A DNA stretch of 64,000 nt from Paucibacter sp. PLA-PC-4 (GTDB taxonomy: Bacteria > Pseudomonadota > Gammaproteobacteria > Burkholderiales > Burkholderiaceae_C), in assembly GCF_026241155.1 (NCBI RefSeq), contig NZ_JAPFGP010000020.1:36373-100372 (forward strand), given 5' to 3'. Made by a program: the position numbers and the translations under genes. The notes under the pieces are model-generated. The model was not told the origin of the DNA. It saw only the letters and a program-made list of their open reading frames with translations, and did no database searches. Positions within the stretch are counted from its first letter, which is position 1. Every line of letters begins with the position of its first letter. This document shows, one piece after another, positions 1 through 8,357 of the stretch.

Positions 1-1
1 C

Positions 2-667
2 AACGGCGCTATCTTTACCGCCCAGGGCAAAGCCCTGAACGCTGTGGCATCGCGCAATGTCAAGGTGCTGGTCGTCGGCAATCCGGCCAATACCAATGCC
101 TATATTGCGATGAAGTCGGCCCCGGACCTGCCGGCCAAGAACTTCACCGCCATGCTGCGCCTGGACCATAACCGCGCCGCCTCCCAGCTCGCAGCCAAGA
201 CGGGCAAGCCGGTCGCTGAGATCGAAAAGCTGGCCGTGTGGGGCAACCACTCGCCGACCATGTACGCCGACTACCGCTTCGCCACCATTGCTGGCGCCTC
301 GGTCAAGGCCATGATCAACGACGAAGCCTGGAACCGCGAGACCTTCCTGCCTACCGTGGGCAAGCGCGGCGCCGCCATCATCGCGGCCCGAGGCCTGTCC
401 TCGGCCGCCTCGGCCGCCAATGCGGCGATCGACCACATGCGGGATTGGGCCCTGGGCACCAACGGCAAGTGGGTCACGATGGGTATCCCCTCGGGCGGCG
501 AGTACGGCATCCCGAAGGAGGTGATGTTCGGCTACCCGGTCACCTGCGATAACGGTGAATACAAGATTGTCGAAGGCCTTGAGATCGATGCCTTCTCGCA
601 AGAGTGCATCAACAAGACGCTGAACGAGTTGTTGGAAGAGCAAGCGGGCGTCAAGCACCTGCTCTGA
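2..667 (+). CDS. mdh: Malate dehydrogenase, 5' end cut off by the window
   Basis: Oxidises malate to oxaloacetate with NAD in the cytoplasmic TCA cycle. The reading frame is open from the first bases of the window (NGAIF...) and gives 221 residues, about two thirds of a normal group-2 malate dehydrogenase of roughly 328 residues. Visible family motifs are [12 protein letters not shown] (nucleotide-binding and substrate loop), LDHNRA, and VWGNHSP with the catalytic histidine. The C-terminus is complete and is followed 36 bases later by a rho-independent terminator, so this gene probably ends its own transcript. The neighbours citE-like and acnB fit a TCA-cycle gene block common in Burkholderiales. 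Confidence 0.97.
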   Translation, partial: NGAIFTAQGKALNAVASRNVKVLVVGNPANTNAYIAMKSAPDLPAKNFTAMLRLDHNRAASQLAAKTGKPVAEIEKLAVWGNHSPTMYADYRFATIAGASVKAMINDEAWNRETFLPTVGKRGAAIIAARGLSSAASAANAAIDHMRDWALGTNGKWVTMGIPSGGEYGIPKEVMFGYPVTCDNGEYKIVEGLEIDAFSQECINKTLNELLEEQAGVKHLL

Positions 668-703
668 GCCTCAGGCTTGAGCGACACTCGCTTGAGCAAA
701 ACC

Positions 704-731
704 AAAGGCCGGCTTTTGCCGGCCTTTTTTT
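704..731 (+). terminator. Rho-independent terminator after mdh
   Basis: A perfect 10-bp stem (AAAGGCCGGC paired with GCCGGCCTTT) with a TTTT loop; the 3' arm runs straight into a T tract ending at 731. It lies 36 bases after the mdh stop and 15 bases before the next start codon. Confidence 0.93.
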
Positions 732-746
732 ATTGAGACCGCCATC

Positions 747-1757
747 GTGACCACCCCACTCCACCCCCGCCTGGCCCTGTTTGAGGAAGGCGATGCCGCC
801 GCCGCCCTGCCCGTGGTCGACCACTACTGCGGCGTCGAAGCCCGCATGGCCAAGAGCCTAGAGTTGCAGGCTCAGATGGGACCGGTGTTCGACATCACCT
901 TGGACTGCGAGGACGGCGCGCCGATCGGCGGCGAGGCCGAGCATGTGCAACTGGTGCTCGCGATGCTCCATAGTGCGAACAATCGATTCGGCCGCGTGGG
1001 CGCCCGCGTCCATCCGCTGGATCACCCCAGCTTCGAGGCCGATGTTGACGGTCTGATCGCCGGCGCCGGCGCGAAGTTGGCCTATCTGATGGTGCCCAAG
1101 CCGCGCGGCATCAAGGATGTCGAGCAAGCCTGCGCCTTCATCGACGCCAGCCTTTCCCGCCACGGCATCGCCCGCGCACTGCCAGTCCATGCACTGGTCG
1201 AGACACACGGCGCGCTGCGCGAGGTGCAGCAGATCGCCGCCCACCCTCGCATCGAGTCCCTGTCGTTCGGCCTGATGGACTTCGTCTCGGCCCATCGCGG
1301 CGCAATCCCTCGCCAGGGCATGAGCTTGCAGGGCCAATTCAGCCATCCGCTGGTGGTGCGCGCCAAGCTCGAGATCGCAGCTGCCGCCCACGGCTTCGGC
1401 AAGACACCGTCACACTGTGTCGTTACCGAGTTCAAGAAAATCGCAGCGATCGAGGAAGCCGCGCGGCGCGCCGCGCGAGAGTTCGGCTACACGCGGATGT
1501 GGAGCATTCACCCGAGCCAGATCCAACCCATCATCGACGCCTTCGCACCCAGCGTGGCCGAGATCGACGAGGCCATCGACATCATCCATGCCGCCCAGGC
1601 GGCACATTGGGCGCCGATCCAATACCGCGACCATCTGCACGACCGCGCCAGCTACCGCTATTTCTGGCAGTTACTGGAGCGCGCTCACCGCACGGGCCAG
1701 ACCCTGCCAATTGAAGTCGAGCAGGCCTATTTCGGCGACGCCACCCAACTGGGGTAA
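747..1757 (+). CDS. CoA ester lyase, HpcH/HpaI aldolase / citrate lyase beta-like family
   Basis: A 336-residue TIM-barrel enzyme of the CitE-like family, which cleaves or forms C-C bonds of acyl-CoA substrates such as malyl-CoA or citramalyl-CoA. Family marks are the DCEDGAP segment (metal-binding acidic residues, about residue 52), RVHPLDHP, LMVPKPRG, VETHGAL with the conserved glutamate, and the C-terminal WSIHPSQI that closes the active site. The start is a GTG at 747, just after the mdh terminator. The length matches single-domain CitE-like proteins. The exact substrate cannot be told from sequence; its place between mdh and acnB suggests a link to C4/C5 acid metabolism. Confidence 0.88.
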   Translation: MTTPLHPRLALFEEGDAAAALPVVDHYCGVEARMAKSLELQAQMGPVFDITLDCEDGAPIGGEAEHVQLVLAMLHSANNRFGRVGARVHPLDHPSFEADVDGLIAGAGAKLAYLMVPKPRGIKDVEQACAFIDASLSRHGIARALPVHALVETHGALREVQQIAAHPRIESLSFGLMDFVSAHRGAIPRQGMSLQGQFSHPLVVRAKLEIAAAAHGFGKTPSHCVVTEFKKIAAIEEAARRAAREFGYTRMWSIHPSQIQPIIDAFAPSVAEIDEAIDIIHAAQAAHWAPIQYRDHLHDRASYRYFWQLLERAHRTGQTLPIEVEQAYFGDATQLG

Positions 1758-1865
1758 AGCAGGGGACAGCGCCGTTGCGACGGCGGTGACAATCGCTCAC
1801 CCGAGCCGGTCGCCGATGCGGCTACATTGCAGCGCGAACCTTCCCTGCCGTACCCAGAGATAACC

Positions 1866-2468
1866 ATGAAAATCTTCCCCACCCTGACCCTGTTGATCAG
1901 CCTGGCGAGCGCTGGTGCCGTGATGGCCCAGTCCGCCGCCCCTGCCGCCGCCAAACCGGCTTCCAAACAAGCAGTAAAGAAGACCCCGGTCAAGCCGCGC
2001 GGGAAGCCTGCAGTCAAGCCAGTGCCGCCGCCCCCGCCGCCGCTGGCGGACGCATCGGAGGAGCAGTTGGCCGCCACCGAGCGCGCCTATCTGGGCACCT
2101 ATGACTGCGAGTTCAAGCAATCGGTCAGCATCACCCGCAATACCAAGCCGGGATATCTGGACGTGATGTGGCAGAAGGACACCTTCACGATGAAGCCGGT
2201 ACTGTCCTCGACCGGCGCGCTGCGCCTGGAAGACGTGACCGGCCGCACCCTGATGATTCAGATCGCCAACAAGTCCATGCTGATGGACACCCACATCGGC
2301 CGCCGCCTGGTCGATGAGTGCCTGCACCCCGAGCACCGCGCTGCCATCGAGGCCGCAAAGATTGCCCGCGCCGCTGCCGCCGCATCGGCCGCCGCCTCCG
2401 GCCTGGAGGTCGAAGCCGACGCCAGCAGCCTGGGGATCGCGCCCAGCCCCGCCAAGCGCGGCAGCTAA
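1866..2468 (+). CDS. Small secreted protein of unknown function
   Basis: A 200-residue protein. I chose the ATG at 1866 rather than an in-frame ATG at 1827 because it gives a clean signal peptide (MKIFPTLTLLISLASAG, cleavage near VMA|QS at residue 21) and has a GAGA-type ribosome site just upstream. After the signal comes a Lys/Pro/Ala-rich linker with a run of prolines (about residues 22-60), then a compact region with two cysteines (YDCEFKQS and VDECLHP) that could form a disulfide, and an alanine-rich tail. No enzyme motif is visible and I do not recognise the family. Probably periplasmic. Confidence 0.7.
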   Translation: MKIFPTLTLLISLASAGAVMAQSAAPAAAKPASKQAVKKTPVKPRGKPAVKPVPPPPPPLADASEEQLAATERAYLGTYDCEFKQSVSITRNTKPGYLDVMWQKDTFTMKPVLSSTGALRLEDVTGRTLMIQIANKSMLMDTHIGRRLVDECLHPEHRAAIEAAKIARAAAAASAAASGLEVEADASSLGIAPSPAKRGS

Positions 2469-2494
2469 AGCCGGCCCGGCAGACTCCTACCGGC

Positions 2495-2512
2495 GCCCGG
2501 GGATTCCCGGGC
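2495..2512 (+). other. Short GC-rich hairpin after the secreted-protein gene
   Basis: A perfect 7-bp inverted repeat (GCCCGGG, loop GATT, CCCGGGC) lies 27 bases after the stop codon at 2468. It has no T tract, so it is not a standard intrinsic terminator. It may help stop or stabilise the transcript, or be chance in GC-rich DNA. Confidence 0.3.
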
Positions 2513-2518
2513 GAGGCC

Positions 2519-2545
2519 AAAGTATGTAGAATCAATGCATACTTT
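2519..2545. promoter_or_regulatory. Palindromic operator candidate upstream of vapBC
   Basis: Perfect 8-bp arms AAAGTATG (2519-2526) and CATACTTT (2538-2545) separated by 11 bases, 35 bases before the antitoxin start. The spacer begins with TAGAAT (2527-2532), a fair -10 box, so a repressor on the palindrome would cover the promoter. VapB-type AbrB-fold antitoxins usually autoregulate through such inverted repeats, and the AT-rich arms stand out in this GC-rich region. Confidence 0.6.
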
Positions 2546-2580
2546 CCTCGCCATACCGGCGCCCAACCCGGAGCCCTGCC

Positions 2581-2847
2581 ATGGAAGCCACCGTTGCCGA
2601 ACGCGGCCAGATCACCCTGCCCAAGGCAGTGCGTGATGCGCTGGGCCTGAGCAAGGGCACCACACTCAAGGTCGAACTTGACGGCGGCCGCATCATCTTG
2701 AGCAAGAACGTCGATGACGCGCTGGCCAAGCTGCGCGGACGCTTCAAGCTGGCCGAAGGCTTCACCAGCACCAATGACGCGATGCGTGCGCTGCGTGGCC
2801 GCGCCCCGGGCGACCCCTATCCCGCGCCCAGCGAAGACGAAGCATGA
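2581..2847 (+). CDS. vapB: VapB-type antitoxin, AbrB/SpoVT fold
   Basis: An 88-residue protein whose first 45 residues form a swapped-hairpin AbrB DNA-binding domain: AERGQITLPKAVRDALGL followed by GTTLKVELDGGRIIL. The remaining 40 residues are acidic and proline-rich (ending PSEDEA), the usual flexible tail that wraps around and blocks the toxin. It overlaps the following toxin gene by 4 bases (ATGA), so the two are translationally coupled. Regulation is probably by the VapBC complex binding the palindrome at 2519-2545. Confidence 0.88.
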   Translation: MEATVAERGQITLPKAVRDALGLSKGTTLKVELDGGRIILSKNVDDALAKLRGRFKLAEGFTSTNDAMRALRGRAPGDPYPAPSEDEA

Positions 2848-3251
2848 TCGCCGTTGACTCCTCCGTACTGGTCGACGTGCTGACCGGCGATGCCGAGTAC
2901 GGTGAGGCATCCTCGCTGGTGCTGGCCAAGGCCTTGAGCGAGGGCGAGGTCGTCATCAGCGAAGCTGTCGTGGCCGAGGTCCAAACCCTGCTCGACACGC
3001 GCGAGACGGTGATGGACGCACTCAATGAATTCGGCATCCGCTTCGAACCCATCCAGCAGGCCGCCGCTGTGCGCGCCGGCCATATGCAGCGCCGCTACCG
3101 CGACCGTGGCGGCAAGCGCGAGCGGGTGGTGGCCGATTTCCTGATCGGTGCCCATGCCCTGCTGCAGTGCCAAGCCTTGATCACCCGCGACGAAGGATTT
3201 TTTCGCGATTACTACAAGGGCCTAAGGCTCATCGTTCCCCAGGTTCGCTGA
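2844..3251 (+). CDS. vapC: VapC-type toxin, PIN-domain ribonuclease
   Basis: A 135-residue PIN-domain protein, the normal VapC size. The four acidic metal-binding residues of the family are visible: D5 (MIAVDSS), E45 (VVAEV), D98 (VADFLIGAHA) and D116 (TRDEGFF). VapC toxins cut tRNA or rRNA when the antitoxin is degraded. All catalytic residues are present, so the toxin looks intact. The start overlaps the antitoxin stop. The pair sits between a secreted-protein gene and acnB, breaking an otherwise metabolic gene block. Confidence 0.9.
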   Translation: MIAVDSSVLVDVLTGDAEYGEASSLVLAKALSEGEVVISEAVVAEVQTLLDTRETVMDALNEFGIRFEPIQQAAAVRAGHMQRRYRDRGGKRERVVADFLIGAHALLQCQALITRDEGFFRDYYKGLRLIVPQVR

Positions 3252-3300
3252 GCCGCCCATTGACCCGCCCGCTGACCCCATCTAGCCCCCAGGAGTAGCT

Positions 3301-5892
3301 ATGTTGCAAGCCTATCGCCAACACACCGCCGAGCGCGCCGCGCTGGGCATCCCGCCTTTGCCTTTGGACGCCAAGCAGGTGGCCGAGCTGATCGAGCTGA
3401 TCAAGGCGCCACCTGCTGGCGAAGGCGATTTCCTGCTGGATCTGCTGACCCACCGCGTGCCGCCGGGCGTCGATGACGCCGCCAAGGTCAAGGCCAGCTT
3501 CCTGGCCGCCGTGGCCCATGGCGATGTGACCGTCGGCCTGATCTCCAAGGCCAAGGCCACCGAACTGCTGGGCACCATGGTCGGCGGCTACAACGTCCAC
3601 CCGCTGATCGAACTGCTGGACGATGCTGCCGTGGCCGAGGTCGCCGCCACCGGTCTGAAGAAGACACTGCTGATGTTCGACTTCTTCAACGATGTCGCCG
3701 AGAAGGCCAAGGCCGGCAATGCGCAGGCCAAGGCAGTGATGCAGAGTTGGGCCGAGGCCGAATGGTTCACCTCGCGTCCCGAAGTCGCCAAGAAAATCAC
3801 AGTGACTGTGTTTAAGGTGCCTGGCGAGACCAATACCGATGATCTGTCGCCGGCTCCCGACGCCTGGAGCCGCCCGGACATCCCGCTGCACTATCTGGCG
3901 ATGCTGAAGAACACTCGTCCCGGCGCGGCCTTCGTGCCCGAGGAAGACGGCAAGCGCGGCCCGATGAAGTTCATCGAGGACCTGAAGAGCAAGGGCCATC
4001 TGGTGGCCTATGTCGGCGATGTGGTCGGCACCGGTTCCTCGCGCAAGAGCGCCACCAACAGCGTGATCTGGGCCACCGGGCAGGACATCCCCTTCGTGCC
4101 GAACAAGCGCTTCGGCGGCGTCACGCTGGGTGGCAAGATCGCACCAATCTTCTTCAACACGCAGGAAGACTCCGGCGCGCTGCCGATCGAGGTCGATGTC
4201 TCGGCCTTCGAGATGGGCGATGTGATCGACATCTACCCTTACGAGGGCAAGATCGAGAAGGACGGCAAGGTCGCGGCCGAGTTCCAGCTCAAGAGCGATG
4301 TGCTGTTCGACGAAGTGCGCGCCGGCGGACGCATCAACCTGATCATCGGCCGCTCGCTGACCGCCAAGGCGCGCGAGTTCCTGGGCCTGCCGGCCTCCAC
4401 CAGCTTCCGCCTGCCCCAGCCTCCGGCTGCCACCAAGGCTGGCTTCACGCTGGCGCAGAAGATGGTCGGCCGCGCCGTCGGTCTGCCTGAAGGCCAGGGA
4501 GTGCGCCCCGGCACCTATTGCGAGCCCAAGATGACCACGGTCGGCTCGCAGGACACCACCGGCCCAATGACCCGCGACGAGCTGAAGGACCTGGCCTGCC
4601 TGGGCTTCTCGGCTGACCTGGTGATGCAGAGCTTCTGCCACACCGCCGCCTATCCGAAGCCGGTCGACGTCAAGACCCACCGCGAGCTGCCTGCCTTCAT
4701 CAGCAACCGAGGCGGCGTCTCACTGCGCCCCGGCGACGGCGTGATCCACAGCTGGCTGAACCGCCTGCTGCTGCCAGACACCGTCGGTACCGGCGGCGAC
4801 TCGCACACCCGCTTCCCTATCGGCATTTCCTTCCCAGCCGGCTCCGGCCTGGTGGCTTTCGGCGCCGCCACTGGGGTGATGCCGCTGGACATGCCCGAGT
4901 CGGTGCTGGTTCGCTTCAAGGGCCAGATGCAGCCGGGCATCACACTGCGCGACCTGGTCCACGCGATCCCGCTGTACGCGATCAAGCAGGGCCTGCTGAC
5001 CGTCGCCAAGGCCGGCAAGATCAACGCCTTCTCGGGCCGCATCCTGGAAATTGAAGGTCTGCCTGACCTGAAGGTGGAGCAAGCCTTCGAGCTGAGCGAT
5101 GCCTCAGCCGAACGCAGCGCCGCCGGCTGCACCGTGCACCTGAACCCAGAGCCGATCAAGGAGTACCTCACCAGCAATATCGTGCTGATGAAAAACATGA
5201 TCGCCGACGGCTATGCCGACGCTCGCACCCTGCAGCGCCGAATCCAGGCCGTCGAAGCCTGGCTGGCCGACCCGAAGCTGATGAAGGCCGACGCCGACGC
5301 CGAGTACGCCCACGTCATCGAGATCGACCTGGCCGATATCAAGGAGCCCATCCTTTGCTGCCCGAATGATCCGGACGATGCCAAGTTCCTCAGCGATGTG
5401 GCCGGCACCAAGATCGACGAGGTCTTCATCGGTTCGTGCATGACCAATATCGGCCACTTCCGTGCCGCATCCAAGCTGCTGGAAGGCAAGCGCGACATCC
5501 CGGTGAAGCTGTGGGTCGCCCCGCCGACCAAGATGGACGCGCAAGAGCTGACGAAGGAGGGCCACTACGGCACTTTCGGAACGGCCGGTGCGCGCATGGA
5601 AATGCCGGGCTGCTCACTGTGCATGGGCAATCAGGCCCAGGTCAAGGAAGGCGCCACCGTGGTGTCCACCTCCACACGCAACTTCCCCAACCGCCTGGGC
5701 AAGAACAGCAACGTCTACCTGGCCTCGGCCGAGTTGGCTGCGATCGCCTCCAAGCTGGGCCGCATCCCGACGGTGGCCGAGTACCACGCGGACATGGGCG
5801 TGATCAATGCAGACGGTAGCAAGATCTACAAGTACATGAACTTCGACCAGATCGAGGAGTACGCCGAAACTGCCAAGGGCGTGACGGCCTGA
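3301..5892 (+). CDS. acnB: Aconitate hydratase B
   Basis: Interconverts citrate and isocitrate in the TCA cycle; 863 residues, the full length of AcnB. An AcnB HEAT-like N-terminal domain is followed by the swivel domain and then the three catalytic domains. The iron-sulfur cluster cysteines are seen in [12 protein letters not shown] and [10 protein letters not shown], and the DSHTRFPIG and [14 protein letters not shown] segments are typical. A good ribosome site (AGGAG, 3291-3295) lies 5 bases before the ATG. A strong terminator follows. Some AcnB proteins also bind mRNA when the cluster is lost, but nothing here tests that. Confidence 0.98.
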   Translation: MLQAYRQHTAERAALGIPPLPLDAKQVAELIELIKAPPAGEGDFLLDLLTHRVPPGVDDAAKVKASFLAAVAHGDVTVGLISKAKATELLGTMVGGYNVHPLIELLDDAAVAEVAATGLKKTLLMFDFFNDVAEKAKAGNAQAKAVMQSWAEAEWFTSRPEVAKKITVTVFKVPGETNTDDLSPAPDAWSRPDIPLHYLAMLKNTRPGAAFVPEEDGKRGPMKFIEDLKSKGHLVAYVGDVVGTGSSRKSATNSVIWATGQDIPFVPNKRFGGVTLGGKIAPIFFNTQEDSGALPIEVDVSAFEMGDVIDIYPYEGKIEKDGKVAAEFQLKSDVLFDEVRAGGRINLIIGRSLTAKAREFLGLPASTSFRLPQPPAATKAGFTLAQKMVGRAVGLPEGQGVRPGTYCEPKMTTVGSQDTTGPMTRDELKDLACLGFSADLVMQSFCHTAAYPKPVDVKTHRELPAFISNRGGVSLRPGDGVIHSWLNRLLLPDTVGTGGDSHTRFPIGISFPAGSGLVAFGAATGVMPLDMPESVLVRFKGQMQPGITLRDLVHAIPLYAIKQGLLTVAKAGKINAFSGRILEIEGLPDLKVEQAFELSDASAERSAAGCTVHLNPEPIKEYLTSNIVLMKNMIADGYADARTLQRRIQAVEAWLADPKLMKADADAEYAHVIEIDLADIKEPILCCPNDPDDAKFLSDVAGTKIDEVFIGSCMTNIGHFRAASKLLEGKRDIPVKLWVAPPTKMDAQELTKEGHYGTFGTAGARMEMPGCSLCMGNQAQVKEGATVVSTSTRNFPNRLGKNSNVYLASAELAAIASKLGRIPTVAEYHADMGVINADGSKIYKYMNFDQIEEYAETAKGVTA

Positions 5893-5915
5893 GTCTGAAT
5901 CAGGCTGAATCGATC

Positions 5916-5956
5916 AGCGGCCCGCCGACGCAAAGTCGGCGGGCCGCTGTCTTTTT
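5916..5956 (+). terminator. Rho-independent terminator after acnB
   Basis: A perfect 14-bp stem (AGCGGCCCGCCGAC with GTCGGCGGGCCGCT, 5916-5929 and 5935-5948), a 5-base loop and a TTTTT tract at 5952-5956. It lies 24 bases after the acnB stop codon and separates the TCA block from the signalling genes. Confidence 0.94.
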
Positions 5957-6041
5957 AGCCGACACGGTACAAAGTCGCATGAAGCGCCTGCGCTTTCACT
6001 TACAGTCGATCCGATGACGCCCACCGCGCCGGAGTGATGCC

Positions 6042-7667
6042 ATGAGTGCAGCTCAGCCCAAACCGACATCGGCCTACAAGGTACTGGTGGTCGACGACCA
6101 GCAGCAGATGCGCCAGATCATCCGCGAGTCGCTGTACCGACTGGGCATCCGTACGGTGCTGATGGCCGGCAATGCTGCCGAGGCGCTGAAAGCCATGCGT
6201 GGCGACAGCATCGACCTGGTGCTCAGCGACTACAACCTTGGCGAAGGCCCGGACGGCCAGCAGCTGCTGGAAGCCGCGCGCGGCGCCAAACTGTTGAGCC
6301 CGGTCGCACCTTGGATCTACATCACCGCCAATGCTTTGCGCACCGACATCCTGGCGGCCGGCGATTTCATGCCCGACGGCTATATCGTCAAGCCCTTCAC
6401 CGACCAGCTGCTGTCGCGCTATATCGAGGCACTGTCGACTCGCAAGCAGACGCTGGCGCCCTTGCTGCTGGCCGTCGAGGCCCAGCAGTGGGACAAGGTG
6501 CTGGAAGCCGCCGAGAGCTTCATCCGGCGCGGCGACGCACTCAGCGTCGAGGGCCTGAAGCAGAAGGCCCAGGCGCTGATGCGGCTGGCCCGCTTCGAGG
6601 ACGCCCGCGCCTGCTACGCGCAGGCGCTGCAGCTGAACTCCGAACTGTCCTGGGCCCAGCTGGGTCAGGCCCAGGCCCTGCGTGCGCAGGGCAAGACGGA
6701 CCAGGCCCGTGCCGCTTTGGAGCAGCTTACACGCGACCAACCGGCCTACGCCAGCGCCTATGACGTGCTGCTGGAGATGGCCGAAGACCAGGGCGACGCA
6801 CAGGCGGCGATGGGAATCGCCCAGACCGTCGCCGATCTGGTGCCGAACGCCAAGCGCAAGCTGCGCCTGGGAAGCCTAGCCCTGGGCGCAGGCGAGACCG
6901 AAACGGCGCTGAAAGCTCTGGAGCAGGCCACTGCGAAGAACAAGCACGCGGTTCAACCGACGCCGCAGGCCCAGTTGCTGCTGACCCAGGCCCTGCTGGA
7001 CAAAGGAGACGCCTTGCGCGCGCTGGGCCTGGCCGGCGAGCTGGCGAAGAAGTTTGCCGACGCGCCCGACGCGGGTCTGCTGGCCAAGGCGCTCAGCGCC
7101 CAGGCCCAGCAGCGCTTAGGCAATGCTGCTGCCGCGACCGCGCTGATGCTGGAGGTCGAGCGATGCATGGCCAAAACGCCGCTGGACGAGCAGCACAAGC
7201 TGCTGATTGCAAAGAGCGCGCTGGCTACCGGCCATACAGCGCTGGGCCAGCAGCTGATCACCGAGCTGGCGCGCAACCACAGCGACCGCCCCTTGCTGCT
7301 GGCCAGTGCGCTACGCGCCGCCGAGGGCACGCCGGCCGAGGCCGAGTGCCGGGCCCTGGTCGAGCAAGTCGGCCGCGAGATGGCGCAGGCCATGAACTCG
7401 CTGCAGCAGGCCAAGCGCAGCGGTGATGTGGCGGGCGCATTGGAGCTCGGCGAGCAAGCGCTGGTGCTGTCGCCGCAGAACTTCAATGTGCTGATCGAGT
7501 TGTGCAGCCTGCACCTGATCGCCATGGGGCGTCAGACCGCGGACTCGCGCGAGCAGCACCGCGCGCGCGCCGCCGAGCTGCTGGCCCGGCTGGAGCACAG
7601 CCATCCGAATCACGACCGCGTGGCGGCCGCCCGCAAGTTCTATCGTGAGCGCGCCGGCGCTGTCTGA
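6042..7667 (+). CDS. Response regulator with a C-terminal TPR domain
   Basis: A 541-residue protein. Residues about 12-135 form a CheY-like receiver: acidic pair D18/D19, phospho-acceptor D63 (LVLSDYN), the YITANA strand with the conserved threonine, and the KPFT lysine. From about residue 140 to the end are tandem alpha-helical TPR-type repeats (for example ARFEDARACYAQALQLNSELSWAQLGQAQA). There is no DNA-binding, GGDEF or EAL output domain, so output is probably protein-protein interaction. The gene is followed after 3 bases by a small histidine-kinase-like gene, almost certainly its partner. It lies after the acnB terminator and is read from its own promoter. Confidence 0.85.
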   Translation: MSAAQPKPTSAYKVLVVDDQQQMRQIIRESLYRLGIRTVLMAGNAAEALKAMRGDSIDLVLSDYNLGEGPDGQQLLEAARGAKLLSPVAPWIYITANALRTDILAAGDFMPDGYIVKPFTDQLLSRYIEALSTRKQTLAPLLLAVEAQQWDKVLEAAESFIRRGDALSVEGLKQKAQALMRLARFEDARACYAQALQLNSELSWAQLGQAQALRAQGKTDQARAALEQLTRDQPAYASAYDVLLEMAEDQGDAQAAMGIAQTVADLVPNAKRKLRLGSLALGAGETETALKALEQATAKNKHAVQPTPQAQLLLTQALLDKGDALRALGLAGELAKKFADAPDAGLLAKALSAQAQQRLGNAAAATALMLEVERCMAKTPLDEQHKLLIAKSALATGHTALGQQLITELARNHSDRPLLLASALRAAEGTPAEAECRALVEQVGREMAQAMNSLQQAKRSGDVAGALELGEQALVLSPQNFNVLIELCSLHLIAMGRQTADSREQHRARAAELLARLEHSHPNHDRVAAARKFYRERAGAV

Positions 7668-7670
7668 GCC

Positions 7671-8300
7671 ATGCTGGATCGCTACCTCAACGCGGCGGTG
7701 CTGCACGACCTGAAGAACCGCCTGGCCATCCTCAGCGACGAATTGACCAAACTCGGCCGGCTGGATTTGCCGGCCCAGGCCCATTCGCATGCGCGCCAGG
7801 CCCATGAGCAGGCCCACGTGCTGACCCGCAAACTCGTCGAGTTCCTGACCGCCCAGCAGGCAAGCGAGGCAGGCGGTCTGCGCGCCGCCGCGGCCGAGGA
7901 GGTTCCTGAGGCGATGCTGCAGGACATGCATTCCGAGGCACAGATGCTGATACACGGCGGGCTACAACTGCAGCTGGAGATAGCTGCTGCGGTGCCGGCC
8001 TTCTGGTTCTTCGACCAGCACCTGGTGCGGCTCGCGCTCGACTCGGCGCTCTACAACGCGCTGCGCTTCGCACGCAGCCGCATCGTGCTGGGTCTGCGGG
8101 TCGAGGACGGCCAGCTGTGCTTTTCAGTGAGCGACGACGGCCCAGGCCTGCAGGCCACGCCAGCCCATAACTCGACGGGTCTGGGCCGCCTGGTCTGCGA
8201 CGAGGTCGCCAAGGCCCATCGCAACAAGGGCCGCAGCGGCCGCAGCGTACTGCGCAACCATGCGGACGGTGGCGCGGTGTTCGAGCTGTTTCTGCCCTGA
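7671..8300 (+). CDS. Compact histidine-kinase-like protein
   Basis: Only 209 residues and with no membrane segment. Near the N-terminus VLHDLKNRLAIL places a histidine at residue 12 in an H-D-L-K-N context, as in the phospho-acceptor helix of histidine kinases. The C-terminal half is a GHKL ATPase domain with an N box (DSALYNALRFA), DDGPGL (G1) and STGLGRLVC (G2). There is no sensor domain, so it probably acts in the cytoplasm through a partner. It starts 3 bases after the stop of the TPR response regulator, which is the likely phosphorylation target. It could instead be an anti-sigma-type kinase, but the H-D-L-K-N motif argues for a histidine kinase. Confidence 0.75.
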   Translation: MLDRYLNAAVLHDLKNRLAILSDELTKLGRLDLPAQAHSHARQAHEQAHVLTRKLVEFLTAQQASEAGGLRAAAAEEVPEAMLQDMHSEAQMLIHGGLQLQLEIAAAVPAFWFFDQHLVRLALDSALYNALRFARSRIVLGLRVEDGQLCFSVSDDGPGLQATPAHNSTGLGRLVCDEVAKAHRNKGRSGRSVLRNHADGGAVFELFLP

Positions 8301-8357
8301 TACGTCAAGACCAGCCTGCTAGCATGCCAGGTCCCTCCCCTGCCTTCGCCCATCCCG

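Noticed and set aside
1771..1784. Hairpin GCCGT-TGCG-ACGGC after the CoA ester lyase gene
   Set aside because: The stem is only 5 bp and there is no T tract, so it does not qualify as an intrinsic terminator.
3229..4680. A 483-codon open frame antisense to acnB
   Set aside because: acnB is unmistakable on the + strand; the antisense product is a low-complexity Gly/Gln/His-rich shadow.
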